From Bacteroidota bacterium (GTDB lineage: Bacteria; Bacteroidota; Bacteroidia; Palsa-948), in NCBI GenBank assembly GCA_023251675.1, contig JAHEYJ010000017.1, positions 1 through 34,663 of the forward strand: 34,663 bases of DNA, given 5' to 3'. Every line of letters starts with the position of its first letter. Position 1 is the first letter of the stretch. The position numbers were made by a program, and so were the translations under genes. Below, piece by piece: positions 25,101-32,998 of this stretch. The notes below the pieces were generated by a model. That model did no database searches. It was given only the letters and a program-made list of their open reading frames with translations, and was not told the DNA's origin.

Positions 25101-26624
25101 AGGATTATAAATAATGAATCCGCCTGTTGCTATCGGAATAAGGTAGGGCCGTAAGGCCGCGGCTTCAGCATGCCGGAACCGGGCATACTCTTCCCCGGTA
25201 AACGTATTTCTTCCAAGTTTCTCTCCGCATTGCTTGAGTGCAACCAGCGGGTTGATCTGATCCATGCCCTGGAGTTCATAATAGACATTATCCCGGTAAT
25301 AATTCATAGAGATGAAATCTGCAGTTCCCTGGGAGCTCCCGATCAGTGTTTTGAAATCCATTTTTGCTGAATCCAGTTTCCAGTCGATCTCTTCAACGTA
25401 CATGTCTACTTTGTGAAACGTATTGAAGTAAGGTGTTTTGGAAATTCCTTCGGGTGTTCGAACGAGCGTAAGCAGTTTATTGTTAATATCAAATTTCATT
25501 TTAATGGAAGGATGATAAACGGAATCTTTATCGAAGAACATAGTGATGGCTGCTTCATCGCAGGTGATGCGGTCTTGCCGAAACACAAAGGTTTTACTGG
25601 CTGCACGCACAAGCGGTTTGTTGTTGCGTTTGAAATATAAATAGGCATCCGCGGTTTTGCTTCCGGATCCAATGAACTTGCTTCCCCGGAGAGAAAAACC
25701 TCCGGCAAAATCTACTTTACCTTCTGCCAGATTAGAGATTTCAAAACGGGTGCTGTAAGATTCAAAACGGGGGTAAGTAGCATTCTCAGGAGTCGCATCA
25801 GGAACTGCTTTCTCTTCCAGCGTACCCAGCAGAGGGGTTTGAAAATAGATCTTATTTGTAAAAGTGACAGAGTCGGCAGAAAATCCTTGCCTGGAGGTAA
25901 TGATCGTATATTTTTTTAAGTCTGCATAAACTAAGTTGTCATCAATGCCGTCCCGTTTCCATGTAACCTTACCGTCTTTGCCGACCCATTTCTTTTCAGT
26001 AGGGTAGTAGACGCCTGTTGTTCCGTAAATGACCGCCGTATCTGCTTTTACAGCGCAATAGAGATTGGTGTTAAAAAAAATGATCTTTGGCAATGAATCA
26101 AATTCAAATTCATAATTATTACTGCCGGTATACCATTCTACCGCCGGGGATTGGTATAATTTATTGGTCCCGAAAATATCATTGGAAGCTTCAAGAAAGT
26201 CAGATAGCTTTTTAGCGCTTGATTTGGCAATAAGTTTTTCGAGGCTCGTTTGCCAGGACCTGAAACTGTTTTCCTGCAATTTTGCTTTTGTATAAAAGTT
26301 AATCATGGCGCTGAAAAAATTATAATAGTCAGGAAAAGGTCTTAATTTTTTCTGAAGCATGGCGATGCTCGTGTTGTAAACAAACATTCTTTTTTCGTCA
26401 GATAAATAGCCTCCGAACCAGAACGGTTTAAATTGTTCTTTGATGAAATCGTGTCCTTCTTTTTCTTTTCCTTTCACAGAACTGAAATAGTCATCAATCT
26501 CTGAAAGAAATTTGGAAGAATCGGCAGAAAATGATTTAGGCGCCTGGGCGAAACAATGGACAGTCGGCAATAGGCAGAAGGCAGTCACTAAAAAACAAAA
26601 AGTAAAAAAACATCTGTTAATCAT
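22134..26624 (-). CDS. giant exported protein of unknown function (1496 aa)
   Basis: I do not recognise a named family. A signal peptide ends near HCFAQA (residue 27). Residues about 30-180 are helical (DYFSSVKGKEKEGHDFIKEQ). The remainder, to about 1480, is almost entirely alternating beta strands with recurring units of the type colour-blind to sequence but alike in rhythm: 'GKVDFAGGFSLRGSKFIGSG', 'MTGNGKLDFSGASMSADLM', 'AKFDFKKYIISAQDVAWINV'. Such short strands with buried aliphatics and Gly/Asn turns recall jelly-roll proteins of lipopolysaccharide transport (OstA/LptA), but this is only an impression. There is no T9SS domain, no membrane anchor and no enzyme motif. Its neighbours (phosphohexomutase 12 bases upstream, plsY 45 bases downstream) point to envelope building. 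Confidence 0.75.
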   Translation of the reverse strand: MINRCFFTFCFLVTAFCLLPTVHCFAQAPKSFSADSSKFLSEIDDYFSSVKGKEKEGHDFIKEQFKPFWFGGYLSDEKRMFVYNTSIAMLQKKLRPFPDYYNFFSAMINFYTKAKLQENSFRSWQTSLEKLIAKSSAKKLSDFLEASNDIFGTNKLYQSPAVEWYTGSNNYEFEFDSLPKIIFFNTNLYCAVKADTAVIYGTTGVYYPTEKKWVGKDGKVTWKRDGIDDNLVYADLKKYTIITSRQGFSADSVTFTNKIYFQTPLLGTLEEKAVPDATPENATYPRFESYSTRFEISNLAEGKVDFAGGFSLRGSKFIGSGSKTADAYLYFKRNNKPLVRAASKTFVFRQDRITCDEAAITMFFDKDSVYHPSIKMKFDINNKLLTLVRTPEGISKTPYFNTFHKVDMYVEEIDWKLDSAKMDFKTLIGSSQGTADFISMNYYRDNVYYELQGMDQINPLVALKQCGEKLGRNTFTGEEYARFRHAEAAALRPYLIPIATGGFIIYNPKDDKIILQERLFTYLKAKMGTTDYDVIVINSNVKGGEVNAVLNLLNYDLRINGVSQIAISDSQNVTIYQTRHQVVLKKNRDFFFGGVVQAGRFVYFGKDYFFNYDKFKIDINNADSLMFTVRRFTADALGNYPDIKVKSVIEQIQGEIQIDQPGNKSGRKRLTQYPIFSSAKESFVYYDKRAIQKGVYRRDKFYFKIDPYILDSLDNFSTESVRFKGQLTSAGIFPDFKDTLSVQPDYSLGFIRPTPTGGFASYGNSGKFNNKVRLSNEGLRGDGTINYITSTLSSKDLIFFPDSVNGTAQTFEVKEQKGGKVEYPPVKGDTIYVHWSPKKDIMQVFSLIKPLEMYGGQATMKGRVDYSSKAMTGNGKLDFSGASMSADLMKFHNKKVLSDTASFSLKALENSKFAFSTKNVNAIVDFEKRTGDFAANGKGSVVEFPVNQYICYMDNFKWYMDKGDIELSSRDAGKPKDDRLLELSGPEFISTNPKQDSLRFNAPKAKFDFKKYIISAQDVAWINVADAKVYPDSGKVTILKDAEMRTLSNSKIVANSITAYHTIYKANTNIFGKKSYAASGYYDYTDEMKNKQPIYFTNIKVDTTFQTIADADIKDTTNFMLSPNYAFKGKVFLASNDQFLTFSGTSKITHTCAALGEGKTWFKFTSQINPEKILIPVTEKLEDEKDKDLNSGIMVASDTSGIYTAFLTKQIRKTDKEVLRATGFIYYDKPTKEYRISSKEKLNEPALTGNYLSLKSDACTISGNGRMGSLGMDLGQVKVDAVGSVFHNLLTDSARFELMMALDFFFDNSAIDKMADLISSTEALSGVVVGSNYERGLRELMGKEKADKLIAEVNLYGKFKKFPDELEHTLFLTQVNMQWDDKNNAYVSSGGIGIGTIRKTQVNKMVDGKIALWKKRTGDILDIYIEVDKNNWYYFRYTKGLLTAVSSDQNFNKAIQDLKNDKKELKTERGQTPYQFSIGSEQQKNLFQRKFKGSEE

Positions 26625-26636
26625 TGTGCCTTTAAA

Positions 26637-28073
26637 TCAAGCATCGTTTCTAAGTAATGTTTTCTTGGCGGCATTGAGTATGCCAAATGCTTTTTTCTGT
26701 GAAGAGGATTCTGCATAGGTTCTAAGAACGGGTTCTGTGCCGGAAGCACGTATCATCAGCCATTCATCATGCCCAAAGAAATATTTCCAGCCGTCAAGAT
26801 CTTCCATTCTTTCAATTTGATATTTCCCAAATGAATCATATTTCCCTTTTTTGCAATTTTCGACAGCCCTGTTCTTTACTTCTTCCGTTAAATGCAGATC
26901 ATTACGTTCAAAAGCGAAACTTCCGGTGATTTCGTAAACTTCCTGAATTAATTCTTCAAGTGTTTTCGCGGATTTAGCCATAAATTCCCAAAGCGTTAAG
27001 CCCATCCAGATCCCATCCCGTTCAGGAATGTGTCCTTGAATGGCTATCCCTCCCGATTCTTCTCCTCCCAGCAAAATATCTTCAGCAATCATGATCCCGC
27101 AAATGTGTTTGAAGCCTATTTTCACTACCTGCAGCTCAAGCCCGTAATGATCGCATATTTTTTTTATTCGGGGAGTAACAGAGAAAGCGGCCACGACTTT
27201 GCCTTTCATCTTCTTGTACTTGCACAAATAGTGAATAAGGAGAAGAATGATGTGGTGCGAGTCAACGAAATTTCCGGAGCTGTCGAATAATCCTAAGCGG
27301 TCCGCGTCGCCATCTGTTGCCAGTGCAGAACTGATATGATATTTCTTCTGTTTTTTCTTCAGATTCTTAATCAGCGAAGATAACTCTGTAAGATTTTTCG
27401 CTATTGGTTCAGGAGAGGTTCCATGAAATGAAGGATTGTATTCGCAGTGAAGGGCGAGTACTTCAGGTAAAATCTTTTTTATAACATTTTGCCCGGCGCC
27501 ATACATTGCATCGTAAGCAAGATTCATTTTTGACCGGCGGATCGCTTTCAGGTCAAAATGTTTTTCAATGTGTTTGATATACATTTTCTCCAGATCAACA
27601 AACTCGACACTCGCCTGATTGCCTTCCGGTGAATCCATACGCACAGCCTCATCCGGGATCAGGTTTTCAATTGCCGCTACATGTTCGGGTATAAGCGGTC
27701 CTCCATAAGGGCCTTTTAACTTAAATCCATTGTAGGATGCAGGGTTATGGCTGGCTGTAATAATTATACCTAAGCTTGCATTGTATTTTTTGGTTGCCAA
27801 TGAGATCATTGGTGTGGAGACAAAGCCTTTTGCGAGGAAAACCTTGATCCCTCTTTCTGAAAGCACCTGGGCAACCGTTTCAGCGAAGAGTTCGCCACCA
27901 AAACGGCAATCGTGGCCGACCACAACGGATAACCGACTGGTTTTTGGGTTGTTTGTTTGATCGGATAGAAGCCATTTTGAAACTCCTTCCGTTACCCGCG
28001 CAACGTTCGCAACGGTAAATTCCTTACCGATAATGGCGCGCCAGCCATCCGTTCCGAATTTTATTTTGTCCAT
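26637..28073 (-). CDS. phosphoglucomutase/phosphomannomutase family enzyme
   Basis: A 478-residue alpha-D-phosphohexomutase that interconverts hexose 1- and 6-phosphates for sugar-nucleotide synthesis. All four family landmarks are intact: the catalytic serine loop TASHNP (Ser108), the Mg loop DGDADR (254-259), the sugar-binding loop GGEESGG and the phosphate-binding loop RASGTEPVLRTY. The N-terminus IKFGTDGWRAIIG is typical. Start ATG 28073 is preferred over an 18-residue extension. Substrate (glucose, mannose or glucosamine phosphate) cannot be fixed from sequence alone. It is the first gene of the minus-strand unit leading into the unknown giant gene and plsY, and is divergent from the DUF4197 gene. 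Confidence 0.93.
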   Translation of the reverse strand: MDKIKFGTDGWRAIIGKEFTVANVARVTEGVSKWLLSDQTNNPKTSRLSVVVGHDCRFGGELFAETVAQVLSERGIKVFLAKGFVSTPMISLATKKYNASLGIIITASHNPASYNGFKLKGPYGGPLIPEHVAAIENLIPDEAVRMDSPEGNQASVEFVDLEKMYIKHIEKHFDLKAIRRSKMNLAYDAMYGAGQNVIKKILPEVLALHCEYNPSFHGTSPEPIAKNLTELSSLIKNLKKKQKKYHISSALATDGDADRLGLFDSSGNFVDSHHIILLLIHYLCKYKKMKGKVVAAFSVTPRIKKICDHYGLELQVVKIGFKHICGIMIAEDILLGGEESGGIAIQGHIPERDGIWMGLTLWEFMAKSAKTLEELIQEVYEITGSFAFERNDLHLTEEVKNRAVENCKKGKYDSFGKYQIERMEDLDGWKYFFGHDEWLMIRASGTEPVLRTYAESSSQKKAFGILNAAKKTLLRNDA

Positions 28074-28186
28074 AGGCACTAATGTACTAATACTTTTATT
28101 AGCATGATTTGATAACATTCTTAACATAAGTTAAAAAGTTTTGGCAGAATCTTTGTAATATTGGTATCTAAAATCTAAAACCAATC

Positions 28187-28936
28187 ATGAAAAAGATTAT
28201 TTCCCTTTTCTCCCTGATTTCCTTTATTGCTTTTCATGCACCTGCCCAGGACATTAATAAGGTAGTAAATGATGCACAAAAAAATGCTCAAAAAGAAATT
28301 GATAAGTACACAAAGAAAAAGAAAAAACCACTTACCAATGATGAGGTTATTCGCGGGCTACGGGAAGCCCTCAATGTCGGGACAAATAATTCATCACAGG
28401 CTGCTTCTAAAACAGATGGTTTTTATAAAAATCCGCTTATTACTATTCCCTTTCCTCCGGAAGCGGAAAAAGTAAAAAATACAGTTGTAAATCTTGGCAT
28501 GCAAAAACAAGTGGATGATTTTGTTATGACGATGAATCGGGCTGCAGAAGAAGCAAGCAAAGAAGCCGCGCCGGTATTTCTTGATGCTATTAAAGGAATG
28601 AGTATTTCTGATGGGTTTTCGATTTTGAAAGGCAATGATAATGCAGCTACAAAGTATCTCCAGGACAAAACAACATCAGATCTTACTGTGAAATTCACCC
28701 CCATCATTAAACGAGCTATTGAAAAAGTAGAAGTAACAAAATATTGGAATCCACTCGTTACGACCTATAATAAAATTCCGGGTGTAGAAAAACAGAACCC
28801 CAACCTTGAACAATATATTACTCTTCGTGCCCTTGAAGGGTTGTTCAAGCTGGTTGCCGGTGAAGAAAAGAAAATCCGTACCGATCCGGTGGCACGGATC
28901 AATGATATCCTGAAGAGGGTTTTCGGAGGGAAATAA
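28187..28936 (+). CDS. exported DUF4197 protein
   Basis: A 249-residue protein with a signal peptide (cleaved near HAPAQ, residue 21). A lysine-rich linker (KYTKKKKKP) is followed by an all-helical domain with LTNDEVIRGLREALNVGTN, FPPEAEKV, FVMTMNRAAEEA, GMSISDGFSILKG and the C-terminal ALEGLFKLVAGEEKKIR, which together match DUF4197. The function of this family is unknown. It is a lone gene between two minus-strand units. Weak -7-like boxes (AAGTTTTG, AATCTTTG) lie 30-50 bases upstream of the ATG. It ends 9 bases from the convergent stress-protein gene. Confidence 0.9.
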   Translation: MKKIISLFSLISFIAFHAPAQDINKVVNDAQKNAQKEIDKYTKKKKKPLTNDEVIRGLREALNVGTNNSSQAASKTDGFYKNPLITIPFPPEAEKVKNTVVNLGMQKQVDDFVMTMNRAAEEASKEAAPVFLDAIKGMSISDGFSILKGNDNAATKYLQDKTTSDLTVKFTPIIKRAIEKVEVTKYWNPLVTTYNKIPGVEKQNPNLEQYITLRALEGLFKLVAGEEKKIRTDPVARINDILKRVFGGK

Positions 28937-28945
28937 GTTCTACTC

Positions 28946-29836
28946 CTAGCGGTTGTCGTGAGATGCTTTATACTTCCTCATCTGTGGAATAATACTCAGA
29001 ACAGGAATGTCGGATCTATTTACGATCTCCTGCGCAGTTGACCCGATGAACATTCGGGTAAAGTTCGCTTCCTGCTGGGTCATAATAATCAGAAGGTCAC
29101 CATCCACTTTATTGGCATAATCAATAATGCAATGAGCGAGCGTTTCGTCTCCCTTCTGTAGTTTGACAATTTCGGCGGTACATTCAACATCCTGATTCTG
29201 AATATAGGTTTTCACCTGGTCTAATTGCCGTGTTAACTTATTAACGAGAAATTCATCGGTGTTTTGTAAAACAGAGACTACCCGGATAGCGGCTTTGAAA
29301 GTTCCAAGTTTTGCGAATTCAATGGCTTGTCTTACTTTATCCCTGGTTTCTTTGGTTAAATCAAGGGGTAGAACAATGTTCTTGCATCCCTCTCTATGAT
29401 GTTTTCCTTTAATCGTGATCACAGGACAAGTGGCTTCACGTACTACACGTAAGGCATTTGAGCCGATAAACCTGGCCTGAATTTTTTTGCGGCTGTTGTG
29501 GCCCATGATAATCATCAGGGCATCCGTCATTTCAGCCACTTCTATTATTTTCTCATAGGTCTTTCCTCTGGCGATCATCGTATCCACTTTGACCTTGCTT
29601 TCTTTTGAAGTTTCAGCAGCCAATTTATCGAGCTTTTTCAGAATCTCCTTCTTCATGTTGCTTAAATGTTTTCCAGCACTTAGCTTAGGAAGTAATCCGC
29701 CATCATCAATAATGTGCAGTAAGAGTATTTCAGCATCGTATTCTCTTGCAAGATTATAAGATTGTCCCAGAGCGATTAATGATTGTTCTGAAAAATCAAT
29801 TGGAACAAGAATTTCATTTTTAATGTTTTTTGCCAT
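28946..29836 (-). CDS. tandem-domain universal stress protein (UspA family)
   Basis: A 296-residue cytoplasmic protein with two UspA domains: residues about 8-145 (ILVPIDFSEQSLIALGQSYN ... CPVITIKG) and about 150-285 (NIVLPLDLTKETRDKVRQAI ... DIPVLSIIP). The usual ATP loop G-x2-G-x9-G-S/T is only partly kept. The first domain has GHNS followed by IGSNA, and the second begins with T rather than G before MFIGSTAQ, so nucleotide binding may be weakened. Tandem Usp proteins commonly respond to stress or hypoxia. A -7-like box, TACTTTCG, lies about 45 bases upstream. Partner or target unknown. Confidence 0.92.
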   Translation of the reverse strand: MAKNIKNEILVPIDFSEQSLIALGQSYNLAREYDAEILLLHIIDDGGLLPKLSAGKHLSNMKKEILKKLDKLAAETSKESKVKVDTMIARGKTYEKIIEVAEMTDALMIIMGHNSRKKIQARFIGSNALRVVREATCPVITIKGKHHREGCKNIVLPLDLTKETRDKVRQAIEFAKLGTFKAAIRVVSVLQNTDEFLVNKLTRQLDQVKTYIQNQDVECTAEIVKLQKGDETLAHCIIDYANKVDGDLLIIMTQQEANFTRMFIGSTAQEIVNRSDIPVLSIIPQMRKYKASHDNR

Positions 29837-30261
29837 GGTGATATAAATAGGTTGAGTTTGTATTTTTAGGATTAATGATGCGAAAGTAATAAAAATTTGT
29901 GTATTGAAAAAAAGGCAGCTGATGCATTAATTTTAAGCCGGAATGGCTGCAGTATTGCATTGCCACGTTCTTGTTTTTGATGTTAGATCCGGTAATAATT
30001 GATTCAAGATCTAAAAGCACAAGATAGTGTTGAGCATACGCAAATTCTGAATAAACCTTATAATTAATAATTCTAAAGCATTTAAGTGTGTCAAGACTGC
30101 ATTCATACGGCTATGATAAATGATTCCAACGGCAGTTGATTTGAATGGCGAGCAATCAGGGAAGTGTTTTTTGGGGATTAACTTATTGGTGTTAACATCT
30201 TTCCTTCCCCGCTTTACCGGCATTTATTTTTTGAGCAGAACTTTGCATCAAACAAAGTGAT
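29837..30261. other. 425-base divergent intergenic region
   Basis: No convincing gene is seen. It lies between the divergent stress-protein and SirB1-like genes and must carry both promoters. A 7-bp inverted repeat TTAGATC...GATCTAA (29983-29989 and 30008-30014) lies near its middle. The short open frames inside show no recognisable protein and are AT-biased noise. A small RNA cannot be excluded. Confidence 0.6.
29881..29888 (-). promoter_or_regulatory. possible -7 promoter element for the stress-protein gene
   Basis: On the minus strand TACTTTCG differs from TAnnTTTG at one position and is followed by CATC, as in other Bacteroidota start regions. It lies about 45 bases before the ATG. No clear -33 box was identified. 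Confidence 0.35.
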
Positions 30262-31143
30262 ATGGATAATAAGGAATTGAATGCGCTGCTCAGCCTGCTT
30301 GACGACCCGGATAAAAATGTGTTTCAGCAGGTCAGGGAAAAACTTTTATCCATCGGGGACCAGGTGATCCCTGCGCTTGAAAATGTATGGGAGCAGTCAT
30401 TTGATGCCACGATGCAGACAAAGATCGAGAACATTATTCATGATATACAGTTTAATACGACCGCCATTGCATTAAAAGAATGGGCTTCTTCTCCCGATCA
30501 GAATTTGCTAACCGGATCGTTACTGATCGCCAAATACCAGTATCCCGACCTGGATGAGCAAAGGGTAAAGAAAAAAATTCAGCAGATCCGGCAGGATGTA
30601 TGGCTTGAGTTAAATGAGAAACTGACGGCGCTGGAACAAGTCAAGATCCTGAACCATATTTTATTTGAAGTGCACAACTTCAGCGGCAATACGCAAAACT
30701 ATCATGCGCCGCAGAACTCCTACATCAACAATGTGCTTGAAACCAAAAAAGGGAACCCGCTTTCCCTTTCCCTTATTTACCTGATTGTGGCACAGGACCT
30801 CAAGATTCCGGTCTATGGTGTAAACTTGCCGGAACATTTTGTTCTCTGTTATAAAGATGTGCACCAGTTGATGACCGTGAAAACAAAACGCGATGCCGAA
30901 ATGATCGAACAGGGAATCCTTTTTTATATCAACCCGTTCAGCCGCGGCTCTGTTTTTGGGAAAAAACAGTTAGAGATATACCTGAAGAAAATGAACCTGG
31001 ATCCACAGCCTGAACATTATCAGCCTTGCAGCAATCTGGAGATGATGAAACGTCTGCTGCGGAACCTGGTCTTTTCCTATAAAAAACTGGGGTATGCTGA
31101 CAAGCAGAATGAAATTCAGAAACTGCTGGAGGCGCTTAGCTGA
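30262..31143 (+). CDS. SirB1/Transglut_core2-like protein
   Basis: A 293-residue soluble protein. Residues about 1-90 are helical with HEAT-like rhythm (DPDKNVFQQVREKLLSIGDQVIPALE). The central domain has NYHAPQNSYINNVLETKKG, NPLSLSLIYLIVAQDLKIPV and YGVNLPEHFVLCYKD, the conserved blocks of the SirB1 family (transglutaminase-like fold). The C-terminus ends in a TPR-like helix pair (MKRLLRNLVFSYKKLGYADK). No clear Cys-His-Asp triad is visible, so catalysis is doubtful. A GAACTTTG box 17 bases before the ATG could be its -7 element. It ends inside the convergent sugar-transferase gene (8-base overlap). Confidence 0.85.
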   Translation: MDNKELNALLSLLDDPDKNVFQQVREKLLSIGDQVIPALENVWEQSFDATMQTKIENIIHDIQFNTTAIALKEWASSPDQNLLTGSLLIAKYQYPDLDEQRVKKKIQQIRQDVWLELNEKLTALEQVKILNHILFEVHNFSGNTQNYHAPQNSYINNVLETKKGNPLSLSLIYLIVAQDLKIPVYGVNLPEHFVLCYKDVHQLMTVKTKRDAEMIEQGILFYINPFSRGSVFGKKQLEIYLKKMNLDPQPEHYQPCSNLEMMKRLLRNLVFSYKKLGYADKQNEIQKLLEALS

Positions 31144-31723
31144 AGATCCTCCCTATTGTTTTGAGAATTATTTTCAGATCGGTGATAAAACCTTGTTCCG
31201 AAATATATTTCAGGTTCTGCCTGAGTTTCGCCGGCATCACTTCTTTAATATAGAACTGTTCGGGATCTTCTGCCTTGGCGATCAATTCATTTTCATTCGA
31301 ATATTCAATAGATGCATAATCTGTAATGCCCGGTAATACAGATAAGACTTTTTTCTGTTCTTCTGAGTAAAGATCAACGTATTTTCTTACCTCAGGCCTT
31401 GGGCCTACAAGACTCATATCGCCAGCCAGAACATTAAACAGCTGTGGCAGTTCATCAATTTTGTATTTACGCAGAAAGTAGCCGATGGCGGTGATACGGG
31501 AATCTTTATTGCTGATTGTGAGCAGCCCTTTTTTATCAGCATCTTTCTTCATGGTGCGGAATTTCAGGAGGGAGAAATCGATGCCGTTCTTTCCAACTCG
31601 TTTCTGAGAGAAAAAAACCGGCAATCCTGAATCAGCAATAATCAGTATTGCAAACAGGATGAAGAAAGGGAAAAGGATGAGGCTCCCAAACAGGGAAAAG
31701 AGTATGTCGAACGCTCTTTTCAT
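31136..31723 (-). CDS. initiating sugar-phosphate transferase (PglC/WcaJ-like, short form)
   Basis: A 195-residue monotopic phosphoglycosyl transferase that loads a sugar phosphate from a nucleotide sugar onto undecaprenyl phosphate, the first step of a surface glycan. Family blocks are an N-terminal reentrant helix ([20 protein letters not shown]), [20 protein letters not shown], the catalytic Asp-Glu pair in [14 protein letters not shown] and [11 protein letters not shown]. It is the short PglC-like form, lacking the extra N-terminal helices of WbaP/WcaJ. The start overlaps the aminotransferase stop by four bases. It is the last gene of the minus-strand glycan operon. Confidence 0.94.
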   Translation of the reverse strand: MKRAFDILFSLFGSLILFPFFILFAILIIADSGLPVFFSQKRVGKNGIDFSLLKFRTMKKDADKKGLLTISNKDSRITAIGYFLRKYKIDELPQLFNVLAGDMSLVGPRPEVRKYVDLYSEEQKKVLSVLPGITDYASIEYSNENELIAKAEDPEQFYIKEVMPAKLRQNLKYISEQGFITDLKIILKTIGRIFS

Positions 31724-32955
31724 CCGATCACTTTTTCGACCGAAGCAATAACGGCATTTATTACTGTCTGCACCTGTTGGCCAGACAGATCATAAAAAAC
31801 CGGCAGCGAAATTTCCCTAGAGTAATTATCATATGCCGTAGGATAATTTTTGATCTTGTATCCCAACTTTTTATAAAAGCTCATCATCGGCACGGGAATA
31901 AAATGCACATTAACGGAAACATCATGATCAAATATTGCTTTGATGATCGCATCACGATGAGATTCATTAATTCCTTTGATGCGCAATGGGTAAAGGTGAT
32001 AAGAGGATTCACGGTCGTTGTCCTTATGAATCGGGATCTCCGCCCAGCTGTATTTTGAAAATGCGTTGGAATATGTTTTGCAGATTTTTTTTCGTTTTAC
32101 AAGCGTATCTGAATCGTAAGTGTTGAGTTCAGTCAAACCCATCACTGCAGCCATATCGGTCATGTTGCATTTGTAGCCTGCTTCTACAATATCATAACGC
32201 CATGCGCCCTTTTGCGTTTTTGCAAGTGCATCTTTGTTTTGTCCGTGCAGAGATTTAATGCAGAGCTCACGATAAACTTTTTCATTGTCAAACCTGCCCG
32301 CTGGCAGGCTGGAGGCATCCGGCAGGTTCAGGCAAACGGCTCCGCCTTCTGCTGTGATCAGATTTTTTACGGCGTGAAATGAAAACACAGAAACATCGGT
32401 AAGCGACCCTGTTTTTTTTCCTTTATAAGTTGCGCCAATGGAATGTGCAGCATCGCTGAGAACGAGAACTCTTTTTAGTTGTTTCTGCTCTTTGGTGGCA
32501 GGCTTAAATTTTTTTCGAATGTCTTTTCTGTTTACGAGATTATTTATCGCATCATAATCACAAGGCAATCCTCCAAAATCAACCGGCATAATAACTTTTG
32601 TTCGGGAAGTAATTGCTTTTTCAATCTGCCTAAGGCAGATATTGAAGTCGTGTGGATTTGTATCAACAAATATAACTTTGGCTCCGCAGTGAATTACAAC
32701 ATTGGCGGTGGCAGAATAGGTATAAGCAGGAACGATCACTTCATCGCCTTTTCCAACCCCATACCACCTGAGCATTAGTTCAAGTCCGGCTGTAGCGGAA
32801 TTCAGGCAAAGAGTTGACTTGCATCCGCAATATTCTGTGATTCTTTTTTCAAACTCTTTGGTCTTCGGTCCGGTAGTGATCCATCCGGAACGAAGCACTT
32901 CTTCTACTGCTTTGACAATAGCGTCGGTGATCTTGGGCGGGGAAAAGGGAATCAT
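31720..32955 (-). CDS. DegT/DnrJ/EryC1/StrS-type sugar aminotransferase
   Basis: A 411-residue PLP enzyme that aminates a keto-sugar nucleotide. The N-terminus is MIPFSPPKITDAIVKAVEEV with the SGWITTGPKTKEFE loop. NSATAGLEL is the phosphate-binding loop, SDAAHSIGATYKG holds the PLP-nitrogen Asp, and SFHAVKNLITAEGG contains the Schiff-base Lys. Two features are odd: a segment NRKDIRKKFKPATKEQKQLK of about 20 residues before the Asp block, and DASSLPAGR after CLNLP, encoded by a palindromic repeat (32291-32328). Both lie in surface loops and the frame is intact. It is linked by ATGA overlap to the sugar transferase. Confidence 0.93.
   Translation of the reverse strand: MIPFSPPKITDAIVKAVEEVLRSGWITTGPKTKEFEKRITEYCGCKSTLCLNSATAGLELMLRWYGVGKGDEVIVPAYTYSATANVVIHCGAKVIFVDTNPHDFNICLRQIEKAITSRTKVIMPVDFGGLPCDYDAINNLVNRKDIRKKFKPATKEQKQLKRVLVLSDAAHSIGATYKGKKTGSLTDVSVFSFHAVKNLITAEGGAVCLNLPDASSLPAGRFDNEKVYRELCIKSLHGQNKDALAKTQKGAWRYDIVEAGYKCNMTDMAAVMGLTELNTYDSDTLVKRKKICKTYSNAFSKYSWAEIPIHKDNDRESSYHLYPLRIKGINESHRDAIIKAIFDHDVSVNVHFIPVPMMSFYKKLGYKIKNYPTAYDNYSREISLPVFYDLSGQQVQTVINAVIASVEKVIG
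32291..32328. repeat. palindromic repeat inserted in frame within the aminotransferase gene
   Basis: AACCTGCC (32291-32298) and GGCAGGTT (32321-32328) form an 8-bp inverted repeat around a second copy of the arm (GGCAGG, 32303-32308). The element is GC-rich and encodes DASSLPAGR on the minus strand, where related aminotransferases seem to pass directly from NLP to FDNE. The comparison is from memory of the family. Confidence 0.65.
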
Positions 32956-32977
32956 GAATCAGCGAAAAACGAATTTG

Positions 32978-32992
32978 TACGAAAATACGAAT
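32978..32992. repeat. second copy of the TACGAAAATACGAAT repeat
   Basis: TACGAAAATACGAAT occurs in the 43-base gap between the aminotransferase start and the ligase end. It is one base shorter than the copy at 8962-8977. Confidence 0.45.
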
Positions 32993-32998
32993 AATGAA

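Noticed and set aside
30011-30223. Possible small minus-strand gene (70 codons) in the divergent intergenic region
   Set aside because: No recognisable domain, no promoter or coding bias, and it occupies the place where promoters of two divergent genes are expected.
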